Shown here: positions 27,476 through 35,789 of the stretch, piece after piece
Layout: every line of letters starts with the position of its first letter
How positions within the stretch are numbered: position 1 is the stretch's first letter
NCBI GenBank assembly: GCA_964588305.1
Contig: CAZPOP010000009.1
Span: forward strand, 1-64,000
DNA: 64,000 nt
Direction: 5' to 3'
Source: SM1-73 sp964588305
Lineage (GTDB): Bacteria > Zixibacteria > MSB-5A5 > SM1-73
Translations under genes and position numbers: made by a program
The notes under the pieces: generated by a model
Database searches by the model: none
What the model was told of the DNA's origin: nothing
Seen by the model: the letters and a program-made list of their open reading frames with translations, nothing else

Positions 27476-27534
27476 CTACTCACCCCCTTACAGAATTAAG
27501 GGTTTAACGGTTACTGTCATCTGTTAACAGGCGG

Positions 27535-27563
27535 AGAATACAATGCTCTCGCGGGTTTGTCAA
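27535..27563 (-). promoter_or_regulatory. Strong promoter of the HU gene
   Basis: On the minus strand TTGACA (27563-27558), exactly 17 bp, then TATTCT (27540-27535), about 60 bp before the HU ATG. The leader contains GTTAACAGATGACAGTAACC-type partial repeats and then GGGGGTGAG as ribosome binding site. Confidence 0.65.
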
Positions 27564-27731
27564 GAACTTTTTTTAGTTTTTTGAACTTTTTTTGAAAAAA
27601 AACGCCATTTTACGCCGATTGAGACAAAAGTTTCATCTTTGCTGCTCTATCCAACCCTCTGAACATAGGAGAATGGCGGATTCCCGCCCGGGTGCTCTCC
27701 TTGTGGTTTGAATAGAATGTTTTGGTTTCAA

Positions 27732-27760
27732 TTGACATTTTGCAACCCCGTGCTTATCTT
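27732..27760 (+). promoter_or_regulatory. Candidate promoter of the MalK/UgpC-type ATPase gene
   Basis: TTGACA (27732-27737), 17 bp, TATCTT (27755-27760). It lies within the 433-bp HU/ATPase divergent spacer and would give a leader of about 140 nt. Apart from this and the HU promoter, no further element was recognised in 27476-27908. Confidence 0.45.
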
Positions 27761-27908
27761 TTTCCACCAAAGAAAGACAAACCAGGAACGCTGCTGTAGC
27801 TTGTAAGGAGGATCACGATAGGGAGTGAAGAAGAAGGTAGAGGGCGTGCCTTCGAACAAGAATTGAGATACACTGTAAGATACTAGAGGAATTTTGGAAG
27901 AGTTTTCT

Positions 27909-29006
27909 ATGTGTGAAGTCACTTTGAAGAATATAACCAAGATCTTCGGCAAGGACAATTTGGTCATAGATAATGTCAACCTAAAGATCAAAGACAAGGA
28001 ATTCTTCACCATCGTGGGACCTTCCGGCTGCGGCAAATCCACTCTTCTTAACATGATTGCGGGATTGGAGGAGGCGAGCTCCGGAGAAATCATCTTCGAC
28101 CAAGAGACGGTTAACGACCTGCCCCCAGCCAAAAGGGACGTGGCCATGGTGTTCCAAAGCTATGCCCTCTACCCCCACAAGAATGTGTTCGAGAACATCG
28201 CATTCCCCTTGAAGATACGAAGACTTCCCAAAACGGAAATCACAGAAAGGGTGGAAAAAACCGCTTCTATTCTGGATATCCAGCATCTTCTGGCTAGAAA
28301 GCCGAAAGAGCTTTCCGGTGGTCAAAGACAGCGTGTTGCCCTGGGAAGGGCCATAGTGAGAAAACCTAAGGTCTTCCTTCTGGACGAGCCTCTGTCTAAC
28401 CTGGACGCAAAGTTAAGAGTGTATATGCGAGCGGAACTAAAGAAGCTTCATAAAGAGATTCAGACCACCATGATTTACGTGACCCACGATCAAGCCGAAG
28501 CCATGACCCTCTCAGACAGGGTGGCGATTCTATTTGAGGGAAAAATCCAACAGTGCGATTCGCCCCAGATGGTGTATAACTTTCCTGCCAATAAAATCGT
28601 GGCGGAGTTTATCGGTTCGCCCAGCATGAACTTCTTTGAAGGAGAGCTCCTAAGGGAGGATGATAGAACAAGAGTCCGATTCAGCGATCAAGATTCTTTC
28701 CTTATTGGAGAAGGAAAAGGATTGGGTTTAAAGGATACCGAAATAATATTTGGTGTGCGCCCGGAGGATGTGATTATAAGCTTAGAGAAAAAGGAAGGTT
28801 GGTTCTCTGGAACCGTCTTTGCCACGGAGCCTTTGGGAAATGCCACCTACTTGGACATACAATGGAATAAGAATCGACTGAAGGCGGAGGCTGAACCTGA
28901 TTTCCAAGCCGACTCCGACTCCCCGATTTATTTCACTTTCAAAAAGGAGAAAATCCACCTGTTCGACAAAACAGAAGGTAAAAGGCTAAATCTTGCCTCT
29001 TTATAG
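27909..29006 (+). CDS. MalK/UgpC-type ABC transporter ATPase
   Basis: A 365-residue ATP-binding subunit of the CUT1 carbohydrate importer type. The nucleotide-binding domain has Walker A GPSGCGKST, Q-loop MVFQSYALYPH, signature LSGGQRQRVALGRAIVRKP and Walker B VFLLDEPLSNLDAKLR. The extra C-terminal OB-like domain (from about 240, EFIGSPSMNFFEGELL and FGVRPEDVI) is the MalK/UgpC/MsmX regulatory domain. I use ATG at 27909 with GGAAGAG before it; a TTG at 27894 is possible. No permease or sugar-binding protein is adjacent, so this may be a shared ATPase like MsmX serving importers elsewhere; that is inference. Confidence 0.88.
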   Translation: MCEVTLKNITKIFGKDNLVIDNVNLKIKDKEFFTIVGPSGCGKSTLLNMIAGLEEASSGEIIFDQETVNDLPPAKRDVAMVFQSYALYPHKNVFENIAFPLKIRRLPKTEITERVEKTASILDIQHLLARKPKELSGGQRQRVALGRAIVRKPKVFLLDEPLSNLDAKLRVYMRAELKKLHKEIQTTMIYVTHDQAEAMTLSDRVAILFEGKIQQCDSPQMVYNFPANKIVAEFIGSPSMNFFEGELLREDDRTRVRFSDQDSFLIGEGKGLGLKDTEIIFGVRPEDVIISLEKKEGWFSGTVFATEPLGNATYLDIQWNKNRLKAEAEPDFQADSDSPIYFTFKKEKIHLFDKTEGKRLNLASL

Positions 29007-29021
29007 AAAAAGCGTTGCACC

Positions 29022-29098
29022 TCCTTCGACTGCACTCAGAATAAACGGAGTTGCGACGCCACAATTAATTTGACTAGCGTCGGGTCTTGTACCCGACG
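29022..29098. repeat. Partial TTCGAC repeat and GTCGGGT palindrome
   Basis: The convergent spacer between the ABC ATPase and the secreted protein gene contains CCTTCGACTGCACTCAG (29022 on), a shortened relative of the polA repeat, and the palindrome CGTCGGGT-cttgt-ACCCGACG at 29078-29098. The palindrome could serve as a terminator hairpin, but no T tract follows. Confidence 0.45.
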
Positions 29099-29141
29099 AG
29101 AGAATTCCCGATTGGTCCGTTTATTCTGTTCAATCCTTTGA

Positions 29142-30308
29142 CTATCTAAGCAAGAGCATCTTCTTGGTTTCAGAAAAATCTCCTGCGGTCAACCGGCAAA
29201 AATAGATTCCGGAGGCTACCTCCTTCCCATTCTCATCATTCCCGTCCCAAATGATCTCATGAATTCCACTGGTTTCTGGCTCATCCACTAACGTTCTCGT
29301 CAACCGGCCCAAAACATCGTAGACTTTAAGGGTGGTGTGGATGGGTATCCGCCTACTGCCTACCGTATACTGGATACTGGTCGCCGGATTGAACGGATTG
29401 GGATAGTTCTGAGCTAAGGAAAAATCACCAGGTTTGCTATTCTCTGAATCCATCAGACTTACATCTGTGGTTCCGCTAAGAAGTTCATACTTATCATAAC
29501 TCACCACGTAGCCAATTATATCCCCCCACTCGTCAGTTCGGAATGCTGAGTCAAGATACACGCTATCCTTAATTATCCCTTGATCTGAAATCCATTGGTA
29601 ACGCTCGAAATCCGCTAAATCGGACCAGGTTATTTCAAGTTTTAAAGTCAAGAAATCCCCGGCCTTGACGTGTACAGACTCCTCCGCTGCCACTTCTCTT
29701 TCTTCCTGCGCTGGATCATCTATCTTCGCAACCCAGTCTGTTCCCACCGTTAGAGGGAAGACAAATAATTTCCTAGGGGGGCTCCAAAATGTGGTATCGG
29801 AATAAGCGCTCGAAGAACCAAAGTTCCTTATTTCATCAAAAAACCGCTTCAACTCTTCTATGCTGTCAAAGTGTCTTTGTCCAAATTTCGACCTCGGTTT
29901 TCCGGTCACTTTTGAAAGCGGTCCCCAGTGCGTCGAGGAGGTATAGGCGATCTCAAGAAAAGCGGTATCAGGATGAGCAAACCATATCGTGTCTGAAGAT
30001 ATCCCTTCTTCTTCGAAAAGCTGCGAGAAATATCTGTAGCACTCCCAATCTCCCAGCGTGTCAATATCTTGGAATTCGGTGTGAAGACTATCAATAATAA
30101 GATGCTCTTCTAAAGTATCACCAGTAGCTGTGTCACAGATTACAACGTAACACGTTCTCTTGTAATCCCACGAGTTGCCGACTTCTGCCGGAAAACGTTC
30201 AATGATGAGAGGAGTAGCAGGTGGTCCTACACAAATATATGCATTCGAAATAATGAAACTTGCCACAATTGCCCCAATTATCAGCAATAAGCTCTGAAAG
30301 TATTTCAT
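29142..30308 (-). CDS. Secreted protein with C-terminal FlgD-like/Por-type sorting domain
   Basis: A 388-residue exported protein of unknown function. It has an N-terminal hydrophobic signal (LLLIIGAIVASFIISNAYIC) and a beta-rich middle of about 270 residues with no family I recognise. The last 80 residues are the FlgD-like sorting domain (AQNYPNPFNPATSIQYTV, LKVYDVLGRLTRTLVDE, WDGNDENGKEVASGIYFCRL, ending KKMLLLR), which in Bacteroidetes directs type IX secretion and in related candidate phyla is assumed to do the same. Start ATG at 30308 with AAGGAGACAAC upstream. A promoter candidate lies at 30414-30442. It is a single-gene unit, convergent with the ABC ATPase. Confidence 0.75.
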   Translation of the reverse strand: MKYFQSLLLIIGAIVASFIISNAYICVGPPATPLIIERFPAEVGNSWDYKRTCYVVICDTATGDTLEEHLIIDSLHTEFQDIDTLGDWECYRYFSQLFEEEGISSDTIWFAHPDTAFLEIAYTSSTHWGPLSKVTGKPRSKFGQRHFDSIEELKRFFDEIRNFGSSSAYSDTTFWSPPRKLFVFPLTVGTDWVAKIDDPAQEEREVAAEESVHVKAGDFLTLKLEITWSDLADFERYQWISDQGIIKDSVYLDSAFRTDEWGDIIGYVVSYDKYELLSGTTDVSLMDSENSKPGDFSLAQNYPNPFNPATSIQYTVGSRRIPIHTTLKVYDVLGRLTRTLVDEPETSGIHEIIWDGNDENGKEVASGIYFCRLTAGDFSETKKMLLLR

Positions 30309-30714
30309 GTTGTCTCCTTACTATTGTCTTTCACTACAAAATCCTCATAGTAGTTCATATCAATGCCACATGGACATCTGCTTCCCATTTGATAAATGGG
30401 TGGCTTCATTTTTAGTTTAATATCGATTTTTGTTTCTGTCAAGGAAAATCCAAGGGATGGCTCAGGATTTTCTTATGCACCGCGTTTCCTGGTGTGATTG
30501 TACTAATGGCGGGACTGTCAGATCAGCGGATATGATGCCTCAGTCTGTGAGTTTATTCCATGGTGCAGGCGTCCAACCCCTGCACCAGCAATGTAATATG
30601 GAACGAATTAATGTAATGGAAGGGTCCACCCTTTTAAAGAAGCATTTGTTCGAGACAATTGGGCGTAAGTGCTTCCTAAAATGATCGCGGATTTACCTAT
30701 TCCAGATGAGAATC
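30309..30714. other. Spacer with promoter and one palindrome
   Basis: The 406 bp between the secreted protein gene and the export ATPase gene contain the promoter noted at 30414-30442 and an imperfect palindrome at 30561-30587 (TGGTGCAGG...CCTGCACCA) of the dispersed type. No coding signal on either strand convinced me. Confidence 0.4.
30414..30442 (-). promoter_or_regulatory. Candidate promoter of the 29142-30308 secreted protein gene
   Basis: On the minus strand TTGACA (30442-30437), 17 bp, TAAACT (30419-30414), giving a leader of roughly 100 nt. Confidence 0.45.
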
Positions 30715-31383
30715 TCAGGTGCCGTCCACTACGATTCCGTCGCGAAGCTTTATGATTCGTTTGGTGCGACCGGAAATTCCCTGATCGTGGGTGATAACCA
30801 CGATGGTATGACCCTGCTTGCACAAATCTTCGAACAAATCTACTATTTCCTTGCCCGAGGCAGAGTCCAGATTTCCCGTGGGCTCATCCGCCAGAATAAT
30901 GCTGGGTTGGTTGGCTAAGGCACGGGCAATGGAAACCCTCTGCATTTCCCCACCCGAAAGCTCGGTCGGCTTGTGATCCATTCGGTCTTTCAGGCCCACC
31001 TTATCCAATAGCTCCTCGGCCCTCTTTTTTCTTTTCCTCAAGGATACCCCCTTGAATATCAGGGGAACCTCGACGTTCTCAAATGCGGTGGCATAGGGGA
31101 GAAGGTTGAAATTCTGAAACACAAATCCGACTTTCTGATTTCTGATCTCCGCTAACTGGTTAGGAGTGAGGGTTTGAACCCGCTCTCCTTCCAAAAAGTA
31201 TTCACCGGAAGTGGGGGTATCCAGACAGCCCATTATGTTCATCAGGGTCGATTTTCCTGATCCGGATGGTCCCATGATGGAGATGAATTCATTTCTACCT
31301 ACTTCCAGATCGATTCCCCGCAAAGCCTCTACCTCGACCTTGCCGGTGGAATAGATTTTCTTGATGGCTTTCATCTGTATCAT
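30715..31383 (-). CDS. MacB/LolD-type ABC exporter ATPase
   Basis: A 222-residue ATPase of the LolD/MacB subfamily. Walker A GPSGSGKST, Q-loop VFQNFNLLPYATA, signature LSGGEMQRVSIARALAN and Walker B IILADEPTGNLDSASG are intact, with the subfamily-typical TLTPNQLAEIRNQKVGFVFQ stretch. It should power the two MacB-like permeases encoded upstream on the same strand. The ATG at 31383 has AAGAGGTG before it. It is last in the order adaptor, permease, permease, ATPase, and is separated from the second permease by about 250 bp of repeats. Confidence 0.9.
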   Translation of the reverse strand: MIQMKAIKKIYSTGKVEVEALRGIDLEVGRNEFISIMGPSGSGKSTLMNIMGCLDTPTSGEYFLEGERVQTLTPNQLAEIRNQKVGFVFQNFNLLPYATAFENVEVPLIFKGVSLRKRKKRAEELLDKVGLKDRMDHKPTELSGGEMQRVSIARALANQPSIILADEPTGNLDSASGKEIVDLFEDLCKQGHTIVVITHDQGISGRTKRIIKLRDGIVVDGT

Positions 31384-31410
31384 TCAATTCACCTCTTGCT
31401 GGTTCCCCAA

Positions 31411-31553
31411 CTGGAGTGTAAAGCTTCAGGGGCTGTTGAAAAACCCTTTTAATGTCTTTGCGAGGAGTCCATATGGACGACGAAGCAATCTCTACCTCCT
31501 TGATTTAGGTAGCAGCAAGATTGCTTCCCCCCCAAAGGCGGGCTCGCAATGAC
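31411..31553. repeat. Half REP element plus fold-back element (copy 2)
   Basis: CTGGAGT followed by GTAAAGCT at 31411-31425 is the left half of a REP copy whose right arm is lost. Next to it, 31454-31553 is a fold-back of about 100 bp with ends GTCTTTGCGAG / CTCGCAATGAC and an inner GTCCATATGGAC palindrome. It aligns along its length with 17412-17501. It fills the gap between the permease and ATPase genes. Confidence 0.6.
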
Positions 31554-31634
31554 GATATCTTGATCTCATCAACATGCCTTTCAGCTTTACTTTTTGAAAA
31601 ACCGGCAAACATAAATGTTTGCACTCCGGGGAAC

Positions 31635-32885
31635 CTACTCATATCTTAAAGATTCCACCGGGTTCACGCTAGCAGCCTTTCGGGACGGAAAGACACCCGA
31701 GAGTATGCCGATGGTGCCCAATATCACCACCGTGATTACCGCAATCTCCATGGAGATGACTGGCTTCCCGATCCACTGCATCCAGTCGGCCTGCATCGGG
31801 ATAGCACGCCAGATCTCCACGATAATCACCGAAGCCATGATTCCCAAACCTCCTCCCAAGGCGGCAATCAGCAGAGACTCCAGTATGAACTGGCTCATGA
31901 TGTGAAATCTCTTCGCTCCTAAGGCCATCTTTATGCCTATCTCTCTGGTCCTCTCCTTGACAGCCACATACATAATGTTTGCCACGCCCACCCCGGCTAT
32001 TAGAAGGGTCATTCCGCCGATGATGCCCATGAAGATATGAAATCCTAAAAGGACCTTGCTGAAAATCTTTTGTCCCTCTATTACGTCCCAAAGAGACAAG
32101 GCCTTGTCGTCTTTGGGATCGAATTTGTATTTTGCCCCCAAGACCTTTTGAATCTCTAGCTTAACCTCTTCAGACCTGACGGCATCTTTTGGTTTGTAGA
32201 CGATATCGCTCAAGTATTTGTGACCGAATATGGCTTTGAAGGTGGTAGCGGGGATGGTGGACTTGTCCCAATCCGGTCCACCGTACATGCCCATTTGCAT
32301 CTTCTTGACCATTATCCCGATTACCGTGAAGGGAATATTATTCACGGTGATGATCTTGCCAATGGCGTCTTCTTCCTCGCCAAACAGCCTTTTCTTCAGC
32401 TCATTCCCGAGAAAAATCACCCTTCTTCTGTTCTCCATATCCGGGTTATCTATGAATCGTCCGCCGATTTCCGCATAGTGAGCTCTCATGTCTTCAAAAG
32501 CGGGATAAACGCCGGTCACGCGTTCTGACACGGTGTTCTTCTTGTAGGTTAGGGAGGCTCCCCATCTTACGTATTCGCCGCTTATGCTGCCCATTCCAGG
32601 CACCCGATTTTTGAGAAGCTCCACGTCCTCGTCTGTGAACCGAATCCTTCTCCCTTTTCCCAAACCCTGGTAAGGGATGGAGGTTTGTCCACCCCACATG
32701 ATCACAATATCCTCACCTAACCCATGCTGTGCCTTGTTAAGAGATCTCTTTAGCCCTTCCCCGAAGGACAAAAGGAGCAGGATGGATATGGTCCCCCAGG
32801 CGATGGCCATGATGGTCAGGGTTATCCTTTTTTTCTGCTTCTTCAGATCTCTTAAAAAAAGCCTGAAGATCAAAAGTCCTCTCAA
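31635..32885 (-). CDS. MacB-like ABC exporter permease (second)
   Basis: A 416-residue permease with one N-terminal membrane helix (RITLTIMAIAWGTISILLLL), a periplasmic MacB_PCD domain of about 230 residues and three C-terminal helices (FtsX/MacB type: GIIGGMTLLIAGVGVANIMYV, VKERTREIGIKMALGAKRFH, then two more). The conserved ERTREIGIKMALGA coupling helix contacts the ATPase. The start is a TTG at 32885 with GGAGGAGAA just before it; I see no better ATG. It is clearly related to the neighbouring permease (33121-34335), so the pair looks like a duplication forming a heterodimer. Substrate unknown; MacAB-like systems export antibiotics, peptides or lipoproteins. Confidence 0.85.
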   Translation of the reverse strand: MRGLLIFRLFLRDLKKQKKRITLTIMAIAWGTISILLLLSFGEGLKRSLNKAQHGLGEDIVIMWGGQTSIPYQGLGKGRRIRFTDEDVELLKNRVPGMGSISGEYVRWGASLTYKKNTVSERVTGVYPAFEDMRAHYAEIGGRFIDNPDMENRRRVIFLGNELKKRLFGEEEDAIGKIITVNNIPFTVIGIMVKKMQMGMYGGPDWDKSTIPATTFKAIFGHKYLSDIVYKPKDAVRSEEVKLEIQKVLGAKYKFDPKDDKALSLWDVIEGQKIFSKVLLGFHIFMGIIGGMTLLIAGVGVANIMYVAVKERTREIGIKMALGAKRFHIMSQFILESLLIAALGGGLGIMASVIIVEIWRAIPMQADWMQWIGKPVISMEIAVITVVILGTIGILSGVFPSRKAASVNPVESLRYE

Positions 32886-32964
32886 ATTCTCCTCCGTCCT
32901 ATTGGCAGCCGCAGGTCATTTGACTCAAATTAGGTTCAGCCTGCGCTTTCCGTCGCGCACCGTG

Positions 32965-33061
32965 AAGGGGTGGTGAGAAACCCCTTTTTGGCAGGGCTGA
33001 ATGCCCTGCCCTATGCGGGATAAGTACTGTCTCTCATAGGGGCGGGAATTCATCCCGCCCC
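32965..33061. repeat. Three adjacent GC-rich palindromes between the permease genes
   Basis: 32965-32986 (AAGGGG...CCCCTT), 32990-33010 (GGCAGGGC-tgaat-GCCCTGCC) and 33039-33061 (GGGGCGGG-aattcat-CCCGCCCC). They lie inside an operon, so if they form in the mRNA they may act as stabilisers or partial attenuators. Confidence 0.6.
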
Positions 33062-33120
33062 GGAGTACAGCTTTTTCAACAAGCTCCGAAGGGTGCAGCT
33101 ACCATGTATCTCAATTCCTT

Positions 33121-34335
33121 CTAGAGTTTCAGCGCCTGAACCGGGTTTAAGTTGGCGGCCCTTCTGGCCGGGAAAAACCCCGAGATAAATCCCACCAATC
33201 CTAAAACGCCCACAGCGATTAAGCCTGCGGAGAAAGAGATCTCAGGGATTCCCATGTACTCCTCCAGTTTGAAGTACGGGAAGACCTTCACCACCATAAA
33301 GGCAAACATAAACCCTATCGTACCGCCTACAAAGGTTATCATCAAAGTCTCGAAGACGAACTGAGATAAGATGTGTCTCTTTTTTGCGCCCAAGGACATC
33401 TTTATTCCGATCTCCTTGGTTCTCTCCTCCACCACCACGTTCATGATGTTGGACACTCCGATTCCGCCGACGATCAAGGTAAAGGTTCCTATGATGGCCA
33501 AGAAGGCTCTGAAAGCCAAGAAGAAATAGGTTAAGAACTTCTCCATCTCAGAGGTATCCCACATGGCTAAGGCCTCTTTGTCTTCCGGATCGAACTTGTT
33601 TTTCTTGCCCAACACCCCGTAGACCTGCTTTTTGACAGACTCAACTTTTCTGGGGTCCTTGGGCTTGAAGATTAGATTGTTAACGTACTTATAGCCATAC
33701 ATAGCGGCAAATGTAGTGGCCGGTATGAAGGCTTTGTGCGCATCTCGACCGCTATAACTTGAATCCTGGGACTTCTTCTTCAATACTCCCACAACCAGAA
33801 AGGGTACATTGTCGATGAATATGTACTGGCCAAACAGATCCTCCTTTAGCTCGTTTCCGATGAATACCACCCTCTTCTGATTTTCCAGATCTATGGGGTT
33901 TAGGAACCTTCCTCCCATTTCGGCATATATGTTTCTCAATTCTCCGAAGACCGGGTATATCCCAATCATGTTTTGGGTGACCGTGTTTTTCTTATATCTC
34001 ATGGTGGTGTTCCACTTCGAATACTCCGGGCTTACTCCTCCCATCTCCCTGATTTCCCTTTTTAGCAAGGCGGCGTCTTCCTCTCTCAGCTGAACCCATC
34101 TCCCCCTTCCGAATCCCATGTAGGGTTTGCTGGTCTTTCCGCCCCACAGGATCACGATCCCTTCGCCCAACCCGTGCATGGACTCCTGATTCTGAGCCTG
34201 CAGACCCCTGCCAAAAGCCAAAAGCAAAACCACCGAGGCGGTTCCCCAGATGATCCCGAATATGGTCAGGAAGGTTCTTAATTTTTGGGACTTCATATCC
34301 CTCAAGAATTGGGTGGCGAACATCAATGTATGCAT
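33121..34335 (-). CDS. MacB-like ABC exporter permease (first)
   Basis: A 404-residue MacB/FtsX-type permease. N-terminal helix (LRTFLTIFGIIWGTASVVLL), large periplasmic domain, then the coupling sequence VEERTKEIGIKMSLGAKKRH and three C-terminal helices. Sequence blocks such as GEGIVILWGGKTS and GGRFLNP match the second permease (GEDIVIMWGGQTS, GGRFIDN), supporting a paralogous pair. The ATG at 34335 directly abuts the adaptor stop codon, so the two are translationally coupled. The product should pair with the second permease and the ATPase at 30715. Confidence 0.86.
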   Translation of the reverse strand: MHTLMFATQFLRDMKSQKLRTFLTIFGIIWGTASVVLLLAFGRGLQAQNQESMHGLGEGIVILWGGKTSKPYMGFGRGRWVQLREEDAALLKREIREMGGVSPEYSKWNTTMRYKKNTVTQNMIGIYPVFGELRNIYAEMGGRFLNPIDLENQKRVVFIGNELKEDLFGQYIFIDNVPFLVVGVLKKKSQDSSYSGRDAHKAFIPATTFAAMYGYKYVNNLIFKPKDPRKVESVKKQVYGVLGKKNKFDPEDKEALAMWDTSEMEKFLTYFFLAFRAFLAIIGTFTLIVGGIGVSNIMNVVVEERTKEIGIKMSLGAKKRHILSQFVFETLMITFVGGTIGFMFAFMVVKVFPYFKLEEYMGIPEISFSAGLIAVGVLGLVGFISGFFPARRAANLNPVQALKL

Positions 34336-35424
34336 CTACTCTATCTCCTTGGGAGGTCGCTCGACCAGAACGTCTCCTTCCTCCAGCCCCTCCACCACCT
34401 CTATATTCAAACCATCGGAGAGTCCGGTTTCGATGGTTTTTTTGGTGATTTCTCCGTCTGCCTGTTGTACTTCCACAAAGGCGGTGTCCTCTTTGAATTC
34501 AACTACCCTTTCAGGGATGACCAATATGTCTTCTTTCTTTTGTATGATTATATCCGCATTGGCCGAATACCCGGCCCTCAGCGTTTCGAATCCGGTTCTG
34601 GTGATCCTTATCTCCACGTCAAAAAGCGTGGCATTGTCTTCCATCTTAGCTTTGGGCGATATCCTGTGCACCAGTCCCTGTATGCTGTCGTCCGGAAGCG
34701 CTCCAATCTTCAAGTCGGCTGTCATACCCTCTTCCAATTTCCCCACGTCTATCTCATCCACGGTCCCTCGGAATATCAGATCGTTCATGTTGGCCAAAGT
34801 GAAAAGCTCGGTGCCTGCCTGATAAGAGGTCAGAGGCACAACCGGATCGCCCATGTTTATTTTCTTTTCCAAAACCGTGCCGGTGATGGGCGACGTTATC
34901 ACCGATTCGATTTTTCGATCGGCTATATTGGTTTTGCCCTTCTCTATCAAGGACAACTTCTCCTGGGATAACTTGAGCCTCAGCTCAGCCTCTCCGGAAC
35001 TCCTCGAAATCTTATCGAACTCCTGCTGGGAGATCAGCTTCTTGTCTAATAGTTCCTGGGTCCTTTCACATTCCTTTCTCAGATTCTCGTAGTTCACCGA
35101 ATCGATTTCCACCTGTCTTTTGGCTTCGGCGAATTCCAAAGGCGTGGGGTTGGGTCTGATCTCAACCAAGGGATCACCCTTTTTTACCACGTCCCCCATC
35201 TCGACGAAGACCTTCTTTACGATGCCCGAGATTTTAGACTTAACTGCGATCTGGTTTTCCGGCTCGATTCTGCCTATCGCCACAGCCTTGTCCACAATCT
35301 TTCCTCTTTCCGCCTCGACCGTGGTGATGCTGTTCCCTTTATTCCCGGAACCCTTCAACAGCAAAAACAAAAATCCCCCCACAAACACCACAATCGCTCC
35401 GATCATGATTATCTTCTTGAACAT
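34336..35424 (-). CDS. MacA-like periplasmic adaptor (HlyD/RND family)
   Basis: A 362-residue membrane fusion protein. It has an N-terminal anchor (MIGAIVVFVGGFLFLLLKG), a lipoyl half-motif (AVKSKISGIVKKVFVEMGDVVKKGDPLVEI, about 60-90), an alpha-hairpin coiled coil (about 95-165), the second half-lipoyl (VITSPITGTVLEKKINMGDPV), a beta-barrel and a membrane-proximal domain. Adaptors of this sort connect inner-membrane MacB-type permeases to an outer-membrane channel; no TolC-like gene is in the window. It is first in the four-gene export operon. Confidence 0.87.
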   Translation of the reverse strand: MFKKIIMIGAIVVFVGGFLFLLLKGSGNKGNSITTVEAERGKIVDKAVAIGRIEPENQIAVKSKISGIVKKVFVEMGDVVKKGDPLVEIRPNPTPLEFAEAKRQVEIDSVNYENLRKECERTQELLDKKLISQQEFDKISRSSGEAELRLKLSQEKLSLIEKGKTNIADRKIESVITSPITGTVLEKKINMGDPVVPLTSYQAGTELFTLANMNDLIFRGTVDEIDVGKLEEGMTADLKIGALPDDSIQGLVHRISPKAKMEDNATLFDVEIRITRTGFETLRAGYSANADIIIQKKEDILVIPERVVEFKEDTAFVEVQQADGEITKKTIETGLSDGLNIEVVEGLEEGDVLVERPPKEIE

Positions 35425-35789
35425 ACCTTTTTCTCTCCTGGTTTTGGTGGTAAGAATTTAGCCGGTATCGTCTTATATGTTTGTCTCTTCTTGTATCTCA
35501 TAGCTAATACTATTTTACGAATTTGGTCCTTCAAGGTTTCGATTCAGGAGTGGTTCGCACGGATGAAATATATCATTTTTCGAGGATTTTTCCAATTGAC
35601 AATTAGAAGATTTGAATTATATTAAGAAAGTGGGGGTGTATCTTTTCTTGAAGAGAGGTTAGTGAATGACCAAATGTGTCGTAATCCACTTTACTTCCTT
35701 AACATTTTACCGGGATTCATTCAGGCCGTTCCGTAGAACGAAAAAACGATACCACAATACCCCATAACTCAAATCTCAAGGAGCTTCAC
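35425..35789. other. Divergent spacer, export operon / C25 peptidase
   Basis: This 365-bp region contains the peptidase promoter at 35596-35623 and presumably a minus-strand promoter for the exporter operon that I could not place. No RNA gene or repeat of the listed families was recognised. Confidence 0.35.
35596..35623 (+). promoter_or_regulatory. Candidate promoter of the C25 peptidase gene
   Basis: TTGACA (35596-35601), 16 bp, TATATT (35618-35623). It is about 165 bp before the ATG, so the leader would be long and AT-rich at its start. Confidence 0.55.
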
